Of a stretch of DNA of 8,177 nt, positions 5,943-8,177 are shown piece by piece. The notes beneath the pieces were generated by a model that saw nothing but the letters and a program-made list of their open reading frames with translations, had not been told where the DNA came from and searched no databases. The stretch is taken from NCBI GenBank assembly GCA_012799075.1, contig JAAZLZ010000075.1, positions 1-8,177 on the forward strand. Reading direction: 5' to 3'. The stretch is from Bacillota bacterium (GTDB taxonomy: Bacteria > Bacillota > Limnochordia > JAAZLZ01). Numbering within the stretch: the stretch's first letter is position 1; each line of letters starts with the position of its first letter. A program made the translations under genes and the position numbers.

Positions 5943-7613
5943 CTAAAAGAGTCCCACTATGTGTCCGTCGCTGAAGATATCCACCTGCTCTGCCGCCGGC
6001 TTAGTCGGCAGGCCCGGCATCGTCATCATCTCCCCCGTGAGGGGCACCAAGAATCCCGCTCCAAGGGAAGCCCTGACCTCTCGGATGGTCAGTGTCCAGC
6101 CCGTTGGAGCCCCCTTCTTGGTGGGGTCATCCGTCAGGGAATGCTGGGTTTTGGCCATGCATAAGGGAAGACCGGCAAAGCCGAGGTCAGTGTAGCTGGC
6201 AATATCCCTCTCGGCCCTCGTCGTATAAGAAACCCCGCTGGCACCGTAGATTTCCCGGGCCAGGATTTCGATCTTCTCTTTGATGGGCAGGCTCCAATCG
6301 TACAAGGGCTTGAAGTTGGCCGGCTCCTTCTCCAAAACATCCAGGATGGCCTCGGCAAGCTCAATGCCGCCCTCGCCGCCCTTGGCAACTACCTCGGAAA
6401 TGGCGGAGCGGGCGCCTGCTTGGATGCAGTGCTTGTGGACCAGCTCCAGCTCCTCCGGCGCATCGGTGGGGAAGCGGTTGATGGCCACCACGATGGGCAC
6501 ACCGAACTTCTTGACGTTGGCAATGTGTTTGTCCAGGTTGGCCAGTCCCTTTTCCAAGGCCTCCAAATTGGTTTCCGCAACCTTTTCCCTAGGTACGCCG
6601 CCGTGCATGTTCAGGGCCCTGATCGAAGCAACAATAACGGCCACGTCCGGTTTCAGCCCCGTGTAGCCGTGGACGATGTCAAAGAACTTCTCCGCCCCCA
6701 GGTCCGCGGCAAAGCCGCCCTCGGTAACCACGTAATCAGCCAGCTTCAGTGCCGTTCTGGTGGCGATGATGGAGTTGTTTCCATGGGCGATGTTGGCAAA
6801 GGGTCCGCCGTGGACAAAGCCCGGCTGGCCTTCTAGGGTCTGCACCAGGTTGGGCTTAATTGCGTCCTTCAGAAGGACGGTCATAGCCCCTTGGATGTTC
6901 AAGTCCCTAGCGAACACAGGGCCTCCATCGTAGTTGTAGGCCACGAGCATCTTGCCCAGCCGCTCCTTCAGGTCATCGATGTCTTGGGCCAGGCAAAGGA
7001 TGGCCATGACCTCTGAGGCAACGGTGATGTCAAAACCGCTTTGCATCGTGAATCCATCGCCCTTGCCGCCGAGGCCGACCACGATGCTGCGCAGCTGCCG
7101 ATCATTGATGTCCATGACCCGGCGCCAGAGGACCTGCTTCGGGTCAATGCCCAGTTTGTTTCCTTTAAATACATGGTTTTCCAAGACGGCGGCCAACAGG
7201 TTGTGGGCCGATCCTACAGCATGGAGGTCCCCGGTGAAGTGAAGGTTGATGTCCTCCATGGGGACGACTTGGGAATAGCCTCCTCCTGCCGCGCCTCCCT
7301 TAACGCCGAAGGTGGGTCCCAGGGATGGCTCCCGGAGACAAAACATCACGTTCTTCCCCAGCTTGCCCAAGGCTTGGGTGATCCCCACCGCGGTGCAAGT
7401 CTTGCCTTCCCCCGCGGGAGTTGCGGTGATGGCGGTGGTGTAGATCAGCTTGCCGTTCGGCTTGTCAGCCAAGCGCTTGTAAACGTCCAAGCTGACCTTG
7501 GCCTTGTATTTCCCGTAGTATTCCAGGTCGTCCTCGGCTAGCCCGATGCTGGCCGCAACGTCCTTGATGGGTTTTAAGTCAGCGCTTTGGGCTATCTCGA
7601 TGTCGCTTAACAT
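5943..7613 (-). CDS. fhs: Formate-tetrahydrofolate ligase (10-formyl-THF synthetase)
   Basis: Catalyses formate + ATP + tetrahydrofolate to 10-formyl-THF + ADP + phosphate in the cytoplasm, reversibly. It is the second step of the methyl branch of the Wood-Ljungdahl pathway and also supplies purine synthesis. The 556-residue protein matches the usual length (about 556-560). Visible hallmarks are the nucleotide-binding loop TPAGEGKT (65-72), REPSLGPTFGVKGGAAGGGY (94-113), PGFVHGGPFANIAHGNNS (264-281) and the C-terminal GEMMTMPGLP. The start is the ATG at 7613, because AAAGGAGG lies 7 nt upstream. The frame remains open to an ATG at 7658, but that would put the ribosome binding site inside the gene and add 15 residues absent from relatives. 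It is the first gene of the cluster and heads away from the pdaD promoter. Together with the downstream formate dehydrogenase it links CO2, formate and formyl-THF. Confidence 0.98.
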   Translation of the reverse strand: MLSDIEIAQSADLKPIKDVAASIGLAEDDLEYYGKYKAKVSLDVYKRLADKPNGKLIYTTAITATPAGEGKTCTAVGITQALGKLGKNVMFCLREPSLGPTFGVKGGAAGGGYSQVVPMEDINLHFTGDLHAVGSAHNLLAAVLENHVFKGNKLGIDPKQVLWRRVMDINDRQLRSIVVGLGGKGDGFTMQSGFDITVASEVMAILCLAQDIDDLKERLGKMLVAYNYDGGPVFARDLNIQGAMTVLLKDAIKPNLVQTLEGQPGFVHGGPFANIAHGNNSIIATRTALKLADYVVTEGGFAADLGAEKFFDIVHGYTGLKPDVAVIVASIRALNMHGGVPREKVAETNLEALEKGLANLDKHIANVKKFGVPIVVAINRFPTDAPEELELVHKHCIQAGARSAISEVVAKGGEGGIELAEAILDVLEKEPANFKPLYDWSLPIKEKIEILAREIYGASGVSYTTRAERDIASYTDLGFAGLPLCMAKTQHSLTDDPTKKGAPTGWTLTIREVRASLGAGFLVPLTGEMMTMPGLPTKPAAEQVDIFSDGHIVGLF

Positions 7614-7620
7614 AGAACGG

Positions 7621-7628
7621 CCTCCTTT
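7621..7628 (-). promoter_or_regulatory. Ribosome binding site of fhs
   Basis: AAAGGAGG on the minus strand lies 7 nt before the ATG at 7613 and decides between this and the upstream in-frame ATGs at 7631 and 7658. Confidence 0.85.
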
Positions 7629-7644
7629 CATAGCATAAGATTTC

Positions 7645-7675
7645 CCGCCGGTTCGCACCTATCCCAGGCCGGCGG
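7645..7675 (-). repeat. GC-rich inverted repeat just before the fhs ribosome binding site
   Basis: CCGCCGG (minus strand 7675-7669) is complementary to CCGGCGG (7651-7645), a perfect 7-bp stem closing a 17-nt loop. Its 3' arm ends 16 nt before the fhs ribosome binding site, so it could affect ribosome access or leader folding. It has no following U tract and is not a terminator. Confidence 0.5.
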
Positions 7676-7952
7676 TCATTGGGAAGCGCAGCTTTTGACA
7701 TCCCCCCAGACAAAGGGAAAGCCCCGTGAAGGGGGTATTGCAAGCTCCTTCATAGCCGCGCCGCGTCAGGTCTGTTTGAACTGCCTTCATCCCCCCCTGC
7801 GGATTCTCGACCTTACCAGAACTTTTTTCTACAAGGGCTTTTAATTATCCTTCCTATTGGAGGGCCCAATTTAGTCGCCAGATCTGTCAGAACCAAGATA
7901 ACGATCGTCCCCTTTCCATGGGCCGCGCCGCCCCTGGGGCAAAAAATCGTAG

Positions 7953-7981
7953 TTTAATTTCCCAAGCACTTTTGGTATACT
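7953..7981 (+). promoter_or_regulatory. Candidate promoter for pdaD (extended -10)
   Basis: TATACT at 7976-7981 matches five of six -10 consensus bases and is preceded by TGG (7973-7975), an extended -10 motif. The -35 position 17 nt upstream (TTTAAT, 7953-7958) is weak, as is common with extended -10 promoters. Transcription would begin near 7988, leaving a leader of about 38 nt before the pdaD ATG. Confidence 0.5.
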
Positions 7982-8005
7982 AGTACAGGTAATTTCACAT
8001 GTCAA
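7977..8005 (-). promoter_or_regulatory. Candidate promoter for the fhs cluster (minus strand)
   Basis: On the minus strand a perfect -35 TTGACA (8005-8000) is followed, after exactly 17 nt, by TAGTAT (7982-7977), four of six matches to TATAAT. Transcription would begin near 7970, leaving a leader of roughly 357 nt before fhs. The -10 occupies nearly the same bases as the -10 of the plus-strand promoter. No better minus-strand promoter was found closer to fhs. Confidence 0.45.
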
Positions 8006-8010
8006 AAAAG

Positions 8011-8018
8011 GGAAGGGG
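8011..8018 (+). promoter_or_regulatory. Ribosome binding site of pdaD
   Basis: GGAAGGGG lies 7 nt before the ATG at 8026. An in-frame TTG directly precedes the ATG, but the ATG has the better spacing. Confidence 0.65.
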
Positions 8019-8025
8019 TAGTTGT

Positions 8026-8177
8026 ATGCTGCCAACACCTGAGAAATTCACCCTGGTGGCCGGAGGAAGCGAGGGGCCCACGGGATTAAACGCTTTTGAC
8101 AATGCCTTGTTGGCTGCGGGCCTTGGGAATCTTAATCTTGTCCGGGTAAGCAGCATCTTGCCGCCGGGGGCCCAATA
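8026..8177 (+). CDS. pdaD: Pyruvoyl-dependent arginine decarboxylase, N-terminal part (cut by window edge)
   Basis: Translation gives 50 codons that run off the window end. Residues 10-33 contain LVAGGSEG, then LNAFDNALLAAGLG, followed by N-L-N-L-V-R-V-S-S-I-L-P-P-G-A. This matches the first 60 or so residues of the PvlArgDC family (archaeal PdaD, chlamydial AaxB). In that family the proenzyme cleaves itself between two serines, here Ser42-Ser43, and the second serine becomes the pyruvoyl group; the conserved Asn six residues before it is Asn37. The enzyme decarboxylates arginine to agmatine, for polyamine synthesis or acid resistance. Nearly the whole beta chain is visible; the alpha chain with the catalytic glutamate lies outside. 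It is transcribed divergently from fhs. Whether agmatinase or other polyamine genes follow cannot be seen. Confidence 0.9.
   Translation, partial: MLPTPEKFTLVAGGSEGPTGLNAFDNALLAAGLGNLNLVRVSSILPPGAQ

Larger units (their letters stand above)
7614..8025. other. Divergent intergenic region between fhs and pdaD (412 nt)
   Basis: No protein gene on either strand has a convincing start and family resemblance. The region contains two oppositely oriented candidate promoters around 7953-8005, the fhs ribosome binding site, and a stretch of about 350 nt that would be the fhs 5' leader if the minus-strand promoter is real. In that stretch are the GC-rich inverted repeat at 7645-7675, short palindromes (CAGATCTG 7879-7886, ACGATCGT 7901-7908), and a set of G and C runs that could pair in alternative ways (7702-7707, 7722-7725, 7731-7735, 7791-7797). 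I could not match it to a known riboswitch. Confidence 0.6.

Noticed and set aside
7695..7700. Plus-strand TTGACA as a -35 element
   Set aside because: The sequence 16-18 nt downstream (around AAAGCC) has no resemblance to a -10, and no plus-strand gene follows for over 300 nt.
7814..7960. Plus-strand open frame ending in TAA near 7957-7959, hydrophobic at first
   Set aside because: No start codon with a ribosome binding site, no recognisable family, and it would run into the candidate pdaD promoter; most likely chance.
7614..7970. ZTP (pfl) or THF riboswitch upstream of fhs
   Set aside because: A stretch resembling CCGCC...CCUGGG near 7660-7675 recalls the 3' part of the ZTP motif, but the conserved 5' half and its spacing were not found, so no known class is called.

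Overview
The window looks like chromosomal DNA of an anaerobic Gram-positive bacterium (Bacillota, probably a Clostridia-type acetogen or syntroph). The reasons are strong AGGAGG-type ribosome binding sites, frequent TTG starts, and a one-carbon/formate gene set. The formate dehydrogenase most resembles, from memory, the Moorella-type NAD(P)-dependent enzyme. No mobile element, CRISPR array, rRNA or tRNA is visible.

Layout. (1) Positions 1-147, minus strand: the first 49 codons of a D-threonine aldolase / D-serine deaminase-like PLP enzyme, cut by the window edge, with its own candidate promoter in the AT-richer gap 148-375. (2) Positions 376-7613, minus strand: a five-gene cluster transcribed right to left. 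It runs fhs (formate-tetrahydrofolate ligase), ndk (nucleoside diphosphate kinase), a HydB/HylB (NuoF-type) flavin and Fe-S subunit, a Cys-type molybdenum/tungsten formate dehydrogenase catalytic subunit, and a HylA (NuoE-type) [2Fe-2S] subunit. It ends at a textbook rho-independent terminator (376-405). Gaps are 59, 39 and 24 nt (12 nt if fdhA starts at the upstream GTG), then a 1-nt TGATG overlap. (3) Positions 7614-8025: a 412-nt divergent intergenic region with two oppositely directed candidate promoters whose -10 hexamers overlap, and a long possible fhs leader with several inverted repeats. (4) Positions 8026-8177, plus strand: the first 50 codons of a pyruvoyl-dependent arginine decarboxylase, cut by the window edge but including its Ser-Ser self-cleavage site.

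How the genes fit together. The HylA-HylB-FdhA trio has the cofactor chain expected of a soluble NAD(P)-linked formate dehydrogenase: Mo/W-bis-pterin, several [4Fe-4S] and [2Fe-2S] clusters, and FMN at a NAD(H) site. Its HydB-like C-terminal double ferredoxin makes a ferredoxin/NAD electron-bifurcating (HylABC/FdhF2-like) enzyme plausible. Fhs joins formate to tetrahydrofolate using ATP, or runs backwards to make ATP. Together they form the CO2-formate-formyl-THF entry (or, reversed, exit) of the methyl branch of the Wood-Ljungdahl pathway. A nucleoside diphosphate kinase between them is unexpected; it may be a housekeeping passenger or may couple Fhs-derived ATP to other NTPs. Nothing here is clearly a wholly new system. 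The points most worth a second look are the gene order with ndk, the shared-(-10) divergent promoters, and the long structured fhs leader.
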